In this document: positions 7,793-16,176 of the stretch, piece after piece
Layout: every line of letters begins with the position of its first letter
How positions within the stretch are numbered: the first letter of the stretch is position 1
Assembly: GCF_018145875.1 (NCBI RefSeq)
Contig: NZ_JAGSSV010000003.1
Location: 124,001-188,000, forward strand
DNA from: Marinomonas vulgaris
GTDB taxonomy: Bacteria; Pseudomonadota; Gammaproteobacteria; Pseudomonadales; Marinomonadaceae
DNA: 64,000 nt
Reading direction: 5' to 3'
The notes under the pieces: generated by a model
Database searches by the model: none
What the model saw: the letters and a program-made list of their open reading frames with translations, nothing else
What the model was told of the DNA's origin: nothing
Translations under genes and position numbers: made by a program

Positions 7793-9151
7793 TTATGCTT
7801 TTTGAATCAAGCAATAATAAAAGCCATCGTGGCTTTCTAGTGTCGGAAATAATTGTCGGCCATGACTGACCTCCGTCCCCCACTCCAATGCAAATTCTGG
7901 TGTGATTGAATTTAGCGGCACTTCGGTCGCTTCTTCATGAGTGGCTAAAAAGTGCGACATCTGCTGTTCGTTTTCTTCTGGCATCAATGAGCAGGTTGCG
8001 TACAACATAAAGCCACCAGGCTTTAATGTCGACCAAACGTTTTTAATGATGGTCTTCTGAATGGCAACCAGTTCTTCTATATCGGCGGGTTTACGATTTA
8101 TCTTGATGTCTGGATTACGACGAATGACTCCCGTAGCAGAGCAAGGTACATCCAATAAAATCTTATCGAAATGTTCACCGTCCCACCACGCGTCCAGTTC
8201 ACCCGCGTCAGCGCAAACTAGGTGTGCGTTATAGCCTAAACGCTCAAGATTCGATTCGATTTTTTCCATACGCCAAGGTTCTAATTCGACCGCAGTTAGG
8301 TCTATTTCATCAGATACTTCCAGTAAGTGCCCTGTTTTACCACCTGGTGCCGCACAAGCATCCAATATCTTTTCACTTTTTTTTGGCGACAAAATATGAG
8401 CAGACAATTGCGCCGCTTCGTCTTGCACGCTGACAAAACCGCTTTCAAAATCAGGTAACTCTGACACGCGAGTGGCATTTTTTAGGTACAGAGCGGACGG
8501 TGAAAACTCACCAAAGGTGGATTTTATACCCACTTCTTCCAGTTTTGACTGATATGTTTCACGTGAAACTCGGTGCTGGTTTACGCGAAGACACATTGGT
8601 GGATGCATGTTGCTGGCATCGACGATGCTTTCAAACTGCTCAGGCCAATGTTTAAGGAAGCGCTTAAGTAACCATTTTGGTTGGTTGTATTCGACTGACG
8701 GCGTGGATTCTAATTCGGCTTCAATCTCATCAACTTCTCGCTGATAGCGACGCAACACAGCGTTCATCAATTTTGTTGCCCAGTCCTTTTTAAGCAGACG
8801 ACAGGCTTCGACGGTTTCATGAACTGCCGCATGGTCTGGGGTATTCATGTAGGTCAATTGGTATAAACCCAAGAGCAAGGTGGCGTATAAATCCGTGTCT
8901 TTTTCTTCAAACGGATGCGCCAACAAATGCAGCGCTATGCTATTTAGTTTTGGATATTGGCGGCACACACCGAAACACAATTCTTTTAAGAGTGGTATGT
9001 GCTCGCTTGCCACGTCTTGTTGGTGGCGCGCCAGTTGTGTACTCAATGAACCTTGTTGCAGCAAGATATTGGTGATGACTTGGATCGCGACTTGGCGAGC
9101 GCTGTGTTGAATCGAAAGGTCGTCGGTTTGGGGTGTTTGTTTGTTATTCAT
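7793..9151 (-). CDS. rsmB: 16S rRNA m5C967 methyltransferase
   Basis: Enzyme of 452 residues that methylates C967 of 16S rRNA. An N-terminal NusB-like RNA-binding domain (about residues 15-150) precedes the Rossmann methyltransferase. SAM motif I is DACAAPGGKTGHLLE; the two catalytic cysteines lie in DVPCSATGVIRRNPDIK and YATCSLMPEEN. Its start overlaps the fmt stop as ATGA, so translation is coupled. A parS-like site is embedded in the gene at 8556. Confidence 0.96.
   Translation of the reverse strand: MNNKQTPQTDDLSIQHSARQVAIQVITNILLQQGSLSTQLARHQQDVASEHIPLLKELCFGVCRQYPKLNSIALHLLAHPFEEKDTDLYATLLLGLYQLTYMNTPDHAAVHETVEACRLLKKDWATKLMNAVLRRYQREVDEIEAELESTPSVEYNQPKWLLKRFLKHWPEQFESIVDASNMHPPMCLRVNQHRVSRETYQSKLEEVGIKSTFGEFSPSALYLKNATRVSELPDFESGFVSVQDEAAQLSAHILSPKKSEKILDACAAPGGKTGHLLEVSDEIDLTAVELEPWRMEKIESNLERLGYNAHLVCADAGELDAWWDGEHFDKILLDVPCSATGVIRRNPDIKINRKPADIEELVAIQKTIIKNVWSTLKPGGFMLYATCSLMPEENEQQMSHFLATHEEATEVPLNSITPEFALEWGTEVSHGRQLFPTLESHDGFYYCLIQKA
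8556..8571. other. Candidate parS site inside rsmB, 15/16 match
   Basis: TGTTTCACGTGAAACT contains the full CACGTG core and matches the ParB consensus at every base but the last. It lies within the rsmB reading frame, 845 bp from the intergenic site. Two near-perfect sites so close together in an origin-proximal gene cluster are unlikely by chance. Confidence 0.75.
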
Positions 9152-10173
9152 GCTGTTTGCTCGATACGGCCAAATTGTTGACCAATGACTAGGGCGGCTT
9201 TGTGTTTGCCATTGAGGGCGTCTTGTATTTTCATGCGTTTACCACCGGCAAATTGAACCTCGGTAATCAGAATCGCTCCTTGGCCTGTGGCGACAATAAT
9301 GCCCTCTTTACTGACAACCAAGAGATCGCCCGGTGTGGAATCTTCATCACCGACGCTAGCAATTTGTGCTGCGTGAATTTTCATAACGCCTGCTTGGCTG
9401 TGCGTGTACGCTACTGGCCAAGGTGACAAACCGCGGATTTGTCGCTCAATCTGTTTAGCGGAAGCGGCCCAGTCAATGTTGGCTTCTTGCTTGGTGAGTT
9501 TGGCCGCGTAACAGCTCGCGTTATCGTCTTGTTTTTCAGCGGTCAATGAACCAGTTTTCAGCTTTTCTATGGCGTCGATTAACGCTGAGCCGCCAAGAGT
9601 CGCCAAACGATCGTGTAAGCTGGCAGAGGTATCAGAGGGTTTGATATCGCATGACGCTTTCAACAACATGTCGCCTGTGTCTAGGCCGACGTCCATTTGC
9701 ATAATGGTAATGCCGGTTTCGTCATCCCCTGCAATAAGCGACCGATGAATCGGCGCCGCACCGCGCCAGCGAGGTAACAAAGACGCGTGAACGTTAATGC
9801 AGCCAAGTTTGGGCGTATCCAACACCACTTTCGGTAAGATAATACCGTAGGCAGCCACTATCATGAGGTCGGCATTGAGATTCGCAAGCTGTGCTTTGTC
9901 TTCGTCCTGTTTAAAATTCAATGGCTGAAACACAGGAATATCATGGGCGATAGCCAATTGTTTCACTGGGCTTTGTACCAGTTTTTGACCGCGTCCAGCG
10001 GGACGATCGGGTTGGGTGTAAACACCCACGAGCTGATAGTGGTTCTCGGTCGCCGAATCCAGCAGTGCTTGTAAGCTCGCCGCGGCAAATTCTGGTGTGC
10101 CGGCGAAAATGATGCGCAGCGGCGACTGATCATTAGGTGCGTAAGAAAAAACAGAATGTGAATGTGTGGGCAT
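9148..10173 (-). CDS. fmt: Methionyl-tRNA formyltransferase
   Basis: Transfers a formyl group from 10-formyl-THF to Met-tRNAfMet for initiation. The protein has 341 residues: an N-terminal hydrolase domain beginning RIIFAGTPEFAA, the catalytic region NVHASLLPRWRGAAPI with the conserved Asn-His, then GITIMQMDVGLDTGDML, and a C-terminal tRNA-binding domain. A strong AAGGAG precedes the ATG. The N-terminus is about 17 residues longer than the conserved core. It lies between def and rsmB; a terminator-like hairpin in front of it separates it from def. Confidence 0.96.
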   Translation of the reverse strand: MPTHSHSVFSYAPNDQSPLRIIFAGTPEFAAASLQALLDSATENHYQLVGVYTQPDRPAGRGQKLVQSPVKQLAIAHDIPVFQPLNFKQDEDKAQLANLNADLMIVAAYGIILPKVVLDTPKLGCINVHASLLPRWRGAAPIHRSLIAGDDETGITIMQMDVGLDTGDMLLKASCDIKPSDTSASLHDRLATLGGSALIDAIEKLKTGSLTAEKQDDNASCYAAKLTKQEANIDWAASAKQIERQIRGLSPWPVAYTHSQAGVMKIHAAQIASVGDEDSTPGDLLVVSKEGIIVATGQGAILITEVQFAGGKRMKIQDALNGKHKAALVIGQQFGRIEQTA

Positions 10174-10187
10174 AAAAGCTCCTTAAC

Positions 10188-10213
10188 AAAAAATCAGGCC
10201 AAAGCCTGATTTT
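10188..10213 (-). terminator. Terminator-like hairpin between def and fmt
   Basis: On the minus strand AAAATCAGGC, loop TTTG and GCCTGATTTT form a 10-bp stem ending in a T-run (TTTTTTG). It sits in the 76-bp def-fmt gap, upstream of the fmt ribosome site. It may act as an attenuator that lowers fmt-rsmB expression relative to def. Confidence 0.75.
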
Positions 10214-10249
10214 AGAATGTCTATTTGATGATCTTGCAAGCGGGTCAAA

Positions 10250-10765
10250 CTAGCCTTGTTTCAGAGCAAGCTTATGGGCTTTTTCCAACTTGCTCTTAAT
10301 GCGGTTGCGTTTTAGTGGTGACAAATAATCCACCATCAGTTTACCGTCAAGATGATCAACTTCGTGCTGCACGCACACCGCCATTAACTCATCAACTTCT
10401 AAAGCGAACGGTTTGCCGTGACGATCCAGCGCATGCACTTTTACTTTGGCTGCGCGGTAAATATGCTCGTAGAAACCAGGCACAGACAAGCAACCTTCTT
10501 GGAATTCGTTTGGCTCGTCGTCTAGGATTTCAAACTCAGGATTGATGAACACAATCGGTTCATTGCGTTCTTCAGAGAAATCCATCACCACCAAACGGTA
10601 GTGATAATCCACCTGCGTAGCCGCTAAGCCCAAACCGTTTTCGTCGTACATGGTGTCTAGCATGTCGTCGATTTGCGTTTGTAAGGCGTCTGTGAATTCG
10701 GTAATCGGCTTAGCAACGGTGCGTAAGCGTTTGTCTGGGTATTCAAGTACAGTTAATACAGCCAT
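10250..10765 (-). CDS. def: Peptide deformylase
   Basis: Metalloenzyme that removes the N-formyl group from nascent proteins, 171 residues from the chosen start. The three family motifs are present: [17 protein letters not shown] (metal-binding Cys) and HEVDHLDG (the two metal His and catalytic Glu). I chose ATG 10765 ([11 protein letters not shown]), which has GGAAAAG upstream and matches family length. A further 15 residues could be read from 10810 but look non-native. It heads the def-fmt-rsmB run and is divergent from dprA. Confidence 0.95.
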   Translation of the reverse strand: MAVLTVLEYPDKRLRTVAKPITEFTDALQTQIDDMLDTMYDENGLGLAATQVDYHYRLVVMDFSEERNEPIVFINPEFEILDDEPNEFQEGCLSVPGFYEHIYRAAKVKVHALDRHGKPFALEVDELMAVCVQHEVDHLDGKLMVDYLSPLKRNRIKSKLEKAHKLALKQG

Positions 10766-11067
10766 GATCTTTTCCAACGATGTGTCTTTGTTCTTTAACG
10801 AAGCGTACAAGAGAATAAACCGTCAGCGACGACACTCTCTTGTGCTCTTTTGATGGTGCCTATTGTAACGCAAGTCGATCTATTGAGCAGTCTTCTGATG
10901 GCGGTTTTTTGGCCAATATGCTTGAATAGGGTTTATAGCCTCAGACTATTTGATCATTGATTAATCGAGTCGAGGTGGTTTTGGGCATGGATTGTCCAGT
11001 TTGTCATTGAGCAATGGCATTTGATCGGGGCGCTCACTGCCCTTCTAACACGCAAGGAAGCCTGTTT
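10766..11067. other. Divergent def-dprA intergenic region
   Basis: About 300 bp that must hold both promoters. I see one inverted repeat, ACAAGAGA (10807-10814) with TCTCTTGT (10836-10843), in the region expected to be the def leader. I could not fix -35/-10 boxes with confidence. Confidence 0.6.
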
Positions 11068-12240
11068 ATGAATACTCCTCATCTAGCGGATTTAACCAAG
11101 ACCGATTGGTTATGCCTAAGCTTTTTATCGAGCATTGGCCCTTCTCGTCTTTCACGGCTATTTACCTATCTACAACAACTCGATGCGCCCACCGCAGACT
11201 GCATTTCTTACGAAGTGCTAACGGCGCTTAAATGGCCAGATGTGACGGCACGAGAAGCCATGGCGTATTTGAGCAACGGCTCACTTACCAAAGAACAAGC
11301 CATCAAACGAGACGACTCTTTAACTTGGTTGGCAAAAGACACGCATTCACTCATTCTTCAAAACGAAGAGGCTTACCCCAGCGCACTCAAAGAAATCAAT
11401 GTAGCCCCTGCTTTTTTGTATGTGGAAGGTCAGCTTGAGCCCCTGGCTTTGCCAAAGCTTGGCATAGTTGGCGCCAGAAAATGCACTCGCTATGCCCGAG
11501 ATGCCACGCTTCAGTTAGCAGGGCAACTCTCTGCGCACGGTATTTGTGTGGTTAGCGGTGGTGCAATGGGCATTGATACCGCGGCCCATCAAGGGGCTTT
11601 ACAAGACAAAACGACGCCGACCATCGCCATTATGGGCACTGGATTACTGCACCGTTACCCTTCTCAAAATCGCCGTATGTTCGACGAGATTTTAGAACAA
11701 GGTGCGTTAGTCAGTGAGTATCCACTGACGACCAGCCCTAGGCCGCATCTTTTTCCGCCGCGGAATCGCATTATTAGTGGTGTCAGTATGGGCGTTTTGG
11801 TGGCAGAAGCATCCATCAAGAGCGGTTCCTTGATCAGCGCCAGTTACGCGGTGCAGCAAAATCGTGATGTATTCGCCCTACCCGGACGTTTAACCGATGT
11901 GCAATCGGAAGGTTGTCACCAATTAATTCGACAAGGCGCGACCTTAGTACGTCGGGTAGAAGACATTTTGGAAGAGTATGCGGATTTAAGTCAGACGAAC
12001 AAAACACAAAGTATGCTGCCTCTTGGGCAACGTCAGGTATCCTTGCAATTGCTACCGACGGACGCCTCTAAACAAGCCAAAGATGTATTGGCTTGTTTAG
12101 AGCGGGACACCACGCCAATGGACTTCGACGAGCTAATTCGACAAACTCAAATGCCAGCCGGTGACATGATGCAGGCTCTGATGGAATTAGAGTTGTATGG
12201 TTGTGTCGAAAATCGCTCTGGATTGTATGGCCGCTGTTAG
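11068..12240 (+). CDS. dprA: DNA-processing protein DprA (Smf)
   Basis: Loads RecA on incoming single-stranded DNA during transformation; 390 residues. An N-terminal helical domain (about 1-100) is followed by the Rossmann domain with LGIVGARKCTRYARD, VVSGGAMGIDTAAHQGAL, the FPPRNRIISG strand and SGSLISASYAV, then a C-terminal winged-helix domain (about 325-390). The ATG at 11068 has AAGGA eight bases upstream; a frame opening at 11014 is less likely. It converges with hslR, separated by 6 bp. DprA is common in species that are not known to be competent, so it does not prove competence. Confidence 0.95.
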   Translation: MNTPHLADLTKTDWLCLSFLSSIGPSRLSRLFTYLQQLDAPTADCISYEVLTALKWPDVTAREAMAYLSNGSLTKEQAIKRDDSLTWLAKDTHSLILQNEEAYPSALKEINVAPAFLYVEGQLEPLALPKLGIVGARKCTRYARDATLQLAGQLSAHGICVVSGGAMGIDTAAHQGALQDKTTPTIAIMGTGLLHRYPSQNRRMFDEILEQGALVSEYPLTTSPRPHLFPPRNRIISGVSMGVLVAEASIKSGSLISASYAVQQNRDVFALPGRLTDVQSEGCHQLIRQGATLVRRVEDILEEYADLSQTNKTQSMLPLGQRQVSLQLLPTDASKQAKDVLACLERDTTPMDFDELIRQTQMPAGDMMQALMELELYGCVENRSGLYGRC

Positions 12241-12246
12241 TTTGTC

Positions 12247-12666
12247 TTACTCTGTGCCACTGAACATATCTTTTTTGAGTTGCTTAATGTCGCGGCGTTC
12301 TTTCTTGTTGGGTTTATGGTCCGACATAATGCGTCCGCCAAACGACTTATTCTCTAGCGCACGCTTTTCCCGCTTAGCAATGGACTCTGGGGTTTCCTCG
12401 TACAGCATTTGCGCTTCAGGTGCGCCGCGTCGTTGGCCGCTGATGTCGATGATTTTTACCACCTTTTCATCCCATCCAAGGCGAATGCCGATCAAGGCGC
12501 CCACTTCCACATTGCGACTGGCTTTGCCTTTGCTGCCGTTGTAGGAGACCTTGCCGCCATCAATGGCGTCTTTGCAGAGCGAGCGGGTTTTATAAAAACG
12601 AGCGGCCCAAAGCCACTTATCTAAACGTACGGCTTGTGGTGTCGAGTGCTTTTCTGGTTTACTCAT
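12247..12666 (-). CDS. hslR: Ribosome-associated heat shock protein Hsp15 (S4 domain)
   Basis: RNA-binding protein of 139 residues that recycles stalled 50S subunits carrying nascent chains. The S4 domain runs from about residue 14 to 60 with VRLDKWLWAARFYKTRSLC and a GGKVSYNG turn. A basic C-terminal tail (KPNKKERRDIKQLKKD) is typical of Hsp15. It faces dprA and is divergent from cysQ (44-bp gap). Length and tail separate it from pseudouridine synthases, which carry the same S4 fold. Confidence 0.94.
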   Translation of the reverse strand: MSKPEKHSTPQAVRLDKWLWAARFYKTRSLCKDAIDGGKVSYNGSKGKASRNVEVGALIGIRLGWDEKVVKIIDISGQRRGAPEAQMLYEETPESIAKREKRALENKSFGGRIMSDHKPNKKERRDIKQLKKDMFSGTE

Positions 12667-12710
12667 AGAGAATGCGTTGATCCTATTCTGTTGTCATATT
12701 CGAGGCTGTT

Positions 12711-13559
12711 ATGCAGGACGTTAAAACACACCCCATTTTTCAAGCTCTTCAAAAAATAATGTACGATGCCGCTGATGTAATTATGGAAGTTTATCAACGC
12801 GCTGATCTTGGCATCGAGCAAAAGCTAGACGACAGCCCTGTCACGGCGGCTGACCTTGCGGCACATAATATAATCTTAGCAGGTTTGAAAACGCTTACAC
12901 CTGATATTCCTGTTCTGTCCGAAGAAGGTGTGGTGACCTTTGAAGAGCGTTCCAAGTGGTCCACACTCTGGGTTGTTGACCCTCTCGATGGCACCAAAGA
13001 ATTCATCAAACGCAACGGCGAGTTCAGTATTAATATTGCTTTGGTCGAGAACGGTGTGCCTTTGCTGGGTATGGTGTACCTACCGACAACAACCGAAGGT
13101 TACTTTGGTGCTACGACAGCATGGGAGAATTTGCCGGTTGGCGCCATTAAATGGCAAGGCGACGAATACGAACTCATTACCGTACGAACACCGCGCGAAC
13201 CGATTATTGCCATGACGAGCCGTAGCCACGGTCCATCGCTGCCGGTCGATTTAAAAAACAACCTCAAAGAAACCTATGAACAGGTACGAGAATTACCCAA
13301 AGGCAGTTCAATAAAAGGTTGTCGTATCGCCGAAGGCATTGCTGATTTGCACCTGCGCCGTGGGCCGACCAGCGAATGGGACACCGCCGCGCAACAAGCC
13401 ATCATAGAAGCCGCAGGCGGTATGCTCGTTACCCCTCAAGGCAAACCGTTTCGCTATAATCAAAGAGAAACCCTATTGAACGGGCACTTCTTTGTCTGTG
13501 GCGCTGAAATCGCCCCCTACATTATGAATTGGTATTCTCAGCAAGACGAAGAATCGTAA
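12711..13559 (+). CDS. cysQ: 3'(2'),5'-bisphosphate nucleotidase CysQ
   Basis: Hydrolyses 3'-phosphoadenosine 5'-phosphate to AMP, clearing a sulfate-assimilation by-product. The inositol-monophosphatase fold is shown by DDSPVTAADLAAH, the metal site DPLDGTKEFIKRNGEFSIN near residue 92, and the C-terminal GPTSEWDTAAQQAIIEAAGG. Length is 282 residues, slightly longer than E. coli CysQ. There is no sulfate gene nearby in the window, so it appears to be a stand-alone transcription unit. Confidence 0.94.
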   Translation: MQDVKTHPIFQALQKIMYDAADVIMEVYQRADLGIEQKLDDSPVTAADLAAHNIILAGLKTLTPDIPVLSEEGVVTFEERSKWSTLWVVDPLDGTKEFIKRNGEFSINIALVENGVPLLGMVYLPTTTEGYFGATTAWENLPVGAIKWQGDEYELITVRTPREPIIAMTSRSHGPSLPVDLKNNLKETYEQVRELPKGSSIKGCRIAEGIADLHLRRGPTSEWDTAAQQAIIEAAGGMLVTPQGKPFRYNQRETLLNGHFFVCGAEIAPYIMNWYSQQDEES

Positions 13560-13598
13560 TTCGCTGGTACATTGATGTTTGGGTTGTAGTAGAGAGTC

Positions 13599-14108
13599 TT
13601 AAAAAAGCGCCGCGTTCTTAGCCAGTTCGTCTGGCGCTAAACGGTAAATCCGCATGTTATCAATGCAGTAAGCCCCCTGATTTTGGTAAAATTCAATCGC
13701 TGGTGTGTTCCAATCTAGGCACCCCCACTCTAAGAATTCGCACCCACGAGATACTGCTAATCTAGATAAAAATTGCATGACTAGGTTGCCAATTCCTTTG
13801 CCTCGAACAGCATCGTCAATAAATAAAGCATCGAGGTACAAACCGGAACGACCAGAAAAAGCCGAGCTCTTTTCATAATAATAGGCAAAACCGACATCAA
13901 TGCCGTTGTCTGATATAAAAATAGCCTCACCAATGCCTTTTTCTAATAGACGCGCAATACGTTCAGGTGTGGCAATGATGCTATCAGCCATTTTCTGAAA
14001 TCGTCCCAACTCCTGCATAAAGTGCACAACCAATTCGGCGTCGTCGACAGAGGCGTGACGGATCATACAAGAAGGGCGTTTAGTGTGAATGATGTCCATG
14101 TTGTGCAT
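13599..14108 (-). CDS. GNAT-family N-acetyltransferase
   Basis: A single GNAT domain of up to 169 residues beginning around MIRHASVDDAELVVHFM. The acetyl-CoA pyrophosphate loop is VRGKGIGNLVMQFL near residue 110, and the C-terminal LEWGCLDWNTPAIEFYQNQGA is the usual GNAT strand-helix end. It resembles the spermidine/diamine acetyltransferase-like subgroup, but substrate cannot be assigned. The true start may be the ATG at 14099 (AAGG about 11 bases upstream) instead of 14108. It stands alone between cysQ and the GntR regulator. Confidence 0.87.
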   Translation of the reverse strand: MHNMDIIHTKRPSCMIRHASVDDAELVVHFMQELGRFQKMADSIIATPERIARLLEKGIGEAIFISDNGIDVGFAYYYEKSSAFSGRSGLYLDALFIDDAVRGKGIGNLVMQFLSRLAVSRGCEFLEWGCLDWNTPAIEFYQNQGAYCIDNMRIYRLAPDELAKNAALF

Positions 14109-14166
14109 ATCCTTTTCTTAATTGTAAGAAGGCTGAAGCAGCGCTGAGTTGGTTCAAAACGTGACG

Positions 14167-14871
14167 TCAGTCAAAAGGGTTATCAATCACCGCCGTCGCT
14201 TGCAAAATTAGGCTTGGGCTGAGTATGTGTTTACGAATGATGGCTGTCGCAGTCGCGGCGTTTCGGCTTAGTAATGCCTCGACCAGGGCTTCGTGTTCTT
14301 TTTTGTTCGCATCAAATACAGACAAATCCACCATGTTTTTTTTAAGCCACAAGTTACGGTAGCGAGAGGCTTTTTCATAAAGTGCATCTCGTACTTGTAA
14401 CAAAGCAGGCGACTGACACCCTTCGGCGATAGCAGAATGAAAGTCGTGGTGATATTGCTCCCACAAATGTGGCTCGTTTTCGAGCAAGTCGGCGTGGAGC
14501 TTCATTTTGTGCGCGCAGGCCACAATATTCGCTTCCCATTCATCGTCACCGCGTTCTATGGCAAAGCCGACACACAGGGCTTCGATTTCGGCTCGGGTCT
14601 CGTAAATATCAATCAGTTCTGCTTTAGAGATTGGGTGTACACGAAAGCCCCGCTGGTTCTCAACAATGACTAACTGTTTTACCAAGAGCTGGGACAAGGC
14701 TTCTCGTAATGGCCCAACCCCCACGTCATAGCGCGCTTTTAATCGCGTCATTCGCAGCTTTTCACCTGGCTGAAAATACCCCGTCAAAATGTCATAAGTT
14801 AGCGCCCCCAGCACTTGAGCGGCTGAGTTGTCTTTGTTGTCAACGTCGGTTTTTTCATTTGTTTTCATCAT
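14167..14871 (-). CDS. csiR: GntR/FCD transcriptional regulator, probable CsiR
   Basis: Regulator of 234 residues. An N-terminal GntR winged helix (about residues 17-80, with GEKLRMTRLKARYDVGVGPLREALSQL) is followed by an FCD ligand domain with metal-type residues (YETRAEIEALCVG, HHDFHSAIAEGC). It is divergent from glaH. In E. coli the FCD regulator CsiR represses the csiD operon and responds to glutarate; position and family make the same role likely here. Direct target sites are proposed at 14988-15036. Confidence 0.87.
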   Translation of the reverse strand: MMKTNEKTDVDNKDNSAAQVLGALTYDILTGYFQPGEKLRMTRLKARYDVGVGPLREALSQLLVKQLVIVENQRGFRVHPISKAELIDIYETRAEIEALCVGFAIERGDDEWEANIVACAHKMKLHADLLENEPHLWEQYHHDFHSAIAEGCQSPALLQVRDALYEKASRYRNLWLKKNMVDLSVFDANKKEHEALVEALLSRNAATATAIIRKHILSPSLILQATAVIDNPFD

Positions 14872-14987
14872 TATGCGCTCATGTGGCGAGTTCTCTTGCG
14901 GCGTTTATTAACCGCTAAGTGTGAGTAGTGAGGTTTGCATTCTATGTGAAGACAGAAAAATAGTTAAGAGCGTTTGCTCAAAAATGC

Positions 14988-15015
14988 TTGACGTTTAAAT
15001 TAAATGAATTACATT
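14988..15015 (+). promoter_or_regulatory. Predicted sigma-70 promoter of glaH
   Basis: TTGACG at 14988-14993 and TACATT at 15010-15015 with a 16-bp spacer lie about 73 bases before the glaH start. The region is AT-rich and immediately precedes the palindromes at 15016-15036. This is a pattern match only. Confidence 0.55.
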
Positions 15016-15036
15016 ACGTCAAAACGTAGACGTTTT
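15016..15036. promoter_or_regulatory. Candidate operator for the glaH/csiR intergenic region
   Basis: A perfect palindrome AAAACGT-AG-ACGTTTT (15021-15036) overlaps ACGTCAA (15016-15022), which itself forms an inverted repeat with TTGACGT at 14988-14994. These lie at and just after the predicted start of transcription, a good place for a GntR/FCD repressor such as CsiR. Confidence 0.5.
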
Positions 15037-15087
15037 TAATTAATGACGATATTTTAAGTGAAAAACAAAAACAACAGGAGACACACA

Positions 15088-16041
15088 ATGAGCGCCGTTG
15101 CAAAAGAGCAGACCATTCCTTATACCATGCAGGGCTTTACTGTAGCGGATTTTCCCGCTAGTAAACGCTTACAAATTGTTACCTTAGACGAAGCAACAAT
15201 CACCGCGTTTGCAGACGCTGTAGCAGAGTGGACGGTCCAAGGTATTGAATACAAACCTTTCTTACGCTTTGAAGTGGCCGACCGGTTGGATAAGGTGACA
15301 GGTTACACTTTGGGTAAATGCCTCAATGATATAGTTCGAGATCGAGCAACAGGGGCGTTTTTGCTGAACTATCAAGGTAATCCTGGTGTAGAAGACGGTG
15401 AAGCTCGTACGGAATTTGAAGTGAAATTGTCTACTGCGATTTCGCATATCATTGGTTTATCTAATCACGATGCCATGTACGGACAATATTACGCACGCTT
15501 TACTGTACGTAACGTCGATAACTCTGACAGTTACTTGCGCAAGCCCCATCGTCGCATGGAGCTGCACAATGATGGTACTTATGTGAACGAGCGCACCGAT
15601 TATGTTTTGATGCAAAAGCTAAAAGAAGAAAACATGCAAGGCGGCAATTCATTGTTGCTGCATGTGGATGATTGGGCTGAGTTGGAGACATTTGCTAAGC
15701 ACCCATTAGCTAAGCAAGACATTGTATGGGGCGCACCAAAATCGAAAAACGTTGATGTGAAAGTTGAACATCCTGTGTTCTTTGAGGAGGATGCTGACGG
15801 TAATCCTATGATGCTATACATCGACCAATTCGCTGAGCCAAGTAACAAGGCGCAAGGTAAGTATTTATTTGAAATGGGTGAATCTCTAGAAGCGGACCCT
15901 AACTTTTTGTCGGTTCCTATGCCTGTGGGTTCTATGTTGGTGATTCACAATCATTTCTGGCTGCATGGTCGCGATAAGTTTGTACCTCATCCTGGCTTAT
16001 GCCGCGAGCTGCTTCGCCAACGAGGACATTTCACGGATTAG
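15088..16041 (+). CDS. glaH: Glutarate 2-hydroxylase (CsiD/GlaH), Fe(II)/2-oxoglutarate dioxygenase
   Basis: Converts glutarate, 2-oxoglutarate and O2 to L-2-hydroxyglutarate, succinate and CO2 in lysine/5-aminovalerate breakdown. The iron-binding triad is visible as HNDGTY (His-x-Asp, near residue 157) and the distal His in NHFWLHGRD near residue 290, followed by CRELLRQRG with the co-substrate Arg. Length is 317 residues, matching E. coli CsiD. I chose ATG 15088 because CAGGAG lies eight bases upstream; an upstream in-frame start at 15058 lacks one. It precedes lhgO and is divergent from csiR. Confidence 0.94.
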   Translation: MSAVAKEQTIPYTMQGFTVADFPASKRLQIVTLDEATITAFADAVAEWTVQGIEYKPFLRFEVADRLDKVTGYTLGKCLNDIVRDRATGAFLLNYQGNPGVEDGEARTEFEVKLSTAISHIIGLSNHDAMYGQYYARFTVRNVDNSDSYLRKPHRRMELHNDGTYVNERTDYVLMQKLKEENMQGGNSLLLHVDDWAELETFAKHPLAKQDIVWGAPKSKNVDVKVEHPVFFEEDADGNPMMLYIDQFAEPSNKAQGKYLFEMGESLEADPNFLSVPMPVGSMLVIHNHFWLHGRDKFVPHPGLCRELLRQRGHFTD

Positions 16042-16093
16042 CTAGGGTTTGGTCATCCAGTGATGACGACACAGTGATACCAAAAAGAGAATC

Positions 16094-16130
16094 AAAGCAG
16101 CGACGAAGTAACGGCTTCGTCGCTGCTTTT
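16094..16130 (+). terminator. Strong hairpin between glaH and lhgO
   Basis: A perfect 15-bp stem, AAAGCAGCGACGAAG (16094-16108) with CTTCGTCGCTGCTTT (16115-16129), loop TAACGG and a short TTTT tail. It looks like an intrinsic terminator or attenuator placed 47 bases before the lhgO start. Confidence 0.8.
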
Positions 16131-16176
16131 GTATGGGTATAATGAACCCACCATCAGCAAGCTGAGCGAGAACAAG

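Noticed and set aside
7655-7840. Short plus-strand open frame in the rsmB-trkA gap
   Set aside because: It runs through the nested palindrome and into the end of rsmB, and its Cys/Arg-rich product resembles no protein.
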